Source of the DNA: Saccharopolyspora hordei
GTDB lineage: Bacteria; Actinomycetota; Actinomycetes; Mycobacteriales; Pseudonocardiaceae
Reading direction: 5' to 3'
Length of the DNA stretch: 64,000 bases
Assembly: GCF_013410345.1 (NCBI RefSeq)
Contig: NZ_JACCFJ010000001.1
Location: 4,754,501 to 4,818,500, forward strand
Part shown: positions 63,126 to 64,000 of the stretch, in pieces
Position numbering within the stretch: position 1 is the first letter of the stretch
Layout of the letters: each line of letters starts with the position of its first letter
Translations under genes and position numbers: made by a program
Notes under the pieces: generated by a model
The model's input: the letters and a program-made list of their open reading frames with translations, nothing else
What the model was told of the DNA's origin: nothing
Database searches by the model: none

Positions 63126-63842
63126 GTGGCGAGCAATGCGACCGGCTCGATCGAGGGCCGGGTACACGACGTCAAGGACTCCGAGGCCGACGTGCACACC
63201 CTGCCCGAACAGGCCAGCGGGGCCGAGGAGCTCAGCGATCGCCAGCTCCGGGTGCTGGAGGCGATCCGCAAGTGGATGCGCGAGCACGGGTACCCGCCGA
63301 GCGTCCGCGAGATCGGCGACGCCGTCGGGCTCACCTCGACCTCGTCGGTCGCCTACCAGCTCCGCGTGCTGGAGCGGAAGGGCTACCTGCGCCGGGACCC
63401 GCACCGCCCGCGCACGGTCGGGGTGCTGGTCGGCGGCGAGTCCGAACCGGAGAACACCGGGCAGGCCAAGCCCGCCTACGTGCCGGTGGTCGGGCGCATC
63501 GCGGCCGGCGGCCCGATCCTGGCCGAGGAGTCGATCGAGGACGTCTTCCCGCTGCCGAAGGAGATCGTCGGCGACGGGACGCTGTTCCTGCTCAAGGTCG
63601 TCGGCGACTCCATGATCGACCTCGCCATCACCGACGGTGACTGGGTCGCGGTGCGTCAGCAGCCCGACGCCGAGAACGGCGACGTGGTGGCGGCGATGAT
63701 CGACGGCGAGGCGACGGTGAAGACCTTCAAGCGCACCGACGAGCACGTCTGGCTGATGCCGCACAACTCCGCGTACGAACCGATCCTCGGCGACGAGGCA
63801 CAGATCCTCGGCAAGGTGGTCGCGGTCCTGCGTCGGCTCTGA
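63126..63842 (+). CDS. lexA: SOS repressor LexA
   Basis: The 238-aa repressor has GTG 63126 after AGGAGG (63114-63119); an ATG at 63030 overlaps the promoter and is rejected. A variable 36-residue N-terminus precedes the winged helix ([33 protein letters not shown] recognition region). The self-cleavage site is Ala127-Gly128 in RIAAGGP and the catalytic dyad is Ser162 (VGDSMID) and Lys199 (TVKTFKR). RecA-stimulated autocleavage derepresses the SOS regulon, here including itself and the divergent LysM gene. Confidence 0.96.
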   Translation: MASNATGSIEGRVHDVKDSEADVHTLPEQASGAEELSDRQLRVLEAIRKWMREHGYPPSVREIGDAVGLTSTSSVAYQLRVLERKGYLRRDPHRPRTVGVLVGGESEPENTGQAKPAYVPVVGRIAAGGPILAEESIEDVFPLPKEIVGDGTLFLLKVVGDSMIDLAITDGDWVAVRQQPDAENGDVVAAMIDGEATVKTFKRTDEHVWLMPHNSAYEPILGDEAQILGKVVAVLRRL

Positions 63843-63903
63843 CGCAGCAGGCCCTTCCTCGTGGCGCCGAGCAACGCTGGCAGCCGGGCTCACGGGTGTC
63901 CGG

Positions 63904-64000
63904 TCAGCGGTTGCGGCGCAGTCGGCCCGCGAGGAAGACGAGCAGCCCGGCCAGCACGGCGGCGAACACCATCGCCTGACCGGTGGGCGCACCGGTCTCG
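63904..64000 (-). CDS. C-terminal end of a sortase-type cell-wall-anchored protein, partial
   Basis: The gene enters from the right edge on the minus strand; only 31 residues and the stop are visible. They begin ETGAPTGQAMV at the window edge, continue with a hydrophobic helix VFAAVLAGLLVFLAG and end in the basic tail RLRRNR. This is the layout of sortase signals (LPxTG or LAxTG, then helix, then Arg tail), with E-T-G in place; the two residues before Glu are outside the window. Confidence 0.6.
   Translation of the reverse strand, partial: ETGAPTGQAMVFAAVLAGLLVFLAGRLRRNR

Overview
The window is a 64 kb stretch of very GC-rich actinobacterial chromosome with dense coding on both strands, GTG and TTG starts, 1-8 bp start/stop overlaps and several likely leaderless genes. 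The order of core genes (RNase D-like, dxs, TrmA-like methyltransferase, APC permease, two TrkA/Ceo proteins, DUF3159, OB-fold protein, DUF3710, dut, DUF3093, DUF4193, cei, suhB, ppgK, sigA, BrkB-like, DUF3039, DUF3099, sigB, ideR, nrdR, LysM protein, lexA) follows the sigA-sigB-ideR-lexA neighbourhood of Mycobacterium tuberculosis. Inserted genes and overall style suggest a non-mycobacterial relative, most likely Pseudonocardiaceae (Saccharopolyspora-like). That placement is an inference. No rRNA, tRNA, CRISPR array, prophage or insertion sequence was seen.

Layout. 1-4.5 kb: the end of an RNase D gene, then a fadA-fadB beta-oxidation operon behind two near-identical 14-bp palindromes. 4.5-14.5 kb: a two-component system, dxs, two tandem related membrane proteins, an RNA methyltransferase and an amino-acid permease. 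14.8-24.8 kb: the conserved housekeeping block (paired K+ uptake regulators, dut, envelope and inositol phosphatase genes, polyphosphate glucokinase, principal sigma factor sigA). sigA appears to carry a long leader holding a large imperfect inverted repeat. 24.8-36.6 kb: a PLP enzyme, a helicase, BrkB, small DUF proteins, an acyltransferase, a HhH-GPD protein overlapping a tiny ADP-ribosyltransferase-like gene, a methyltransferase-dtd pair, and sigB behind an ECF-type promoter. 36.9-49 kb: an accessory block separating sigB from ideR (esterase, phosphatase, class I fumarase, lipoprotein, sulfur transporter, hydrolase, a lysine deacetylase/acetyltransferase operon, rhodanese). 49.2-52 kb: ideR-galK-galE. 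52-58.6 kb: DUF4192, a secreted CocE-type hydrolase, a small membrane protein, a frameshifted SDR remnant, an aspartate aminotransferase and a hypothetical protein. 58.7-64 kb: the nrdR-nrdJ operon with candidate NrdR boxes, a LysM cell-division-inhibitor-like gene divergent from lexA with one SOS box each, and the C-terminus of a putative sortase substrate.

Functionally the window combines global transcription control (SigA, SigB, IdeR, NrdR, LexA, a two-component system), DNA precursor supply and repair (dut, nrdJ, HhH-GPD, helicase), central carbon metabolism (fadAB, fumarase, ppgK, galKE) and envelope functions. Candidates for undescribed biology are the structured sigA leader, the HhH-GPD/ART-like gene pair, the dut/DUF3093 overlapping divergent promoter, and the acuC-pat writer/eraser operon with its leader hairpin.
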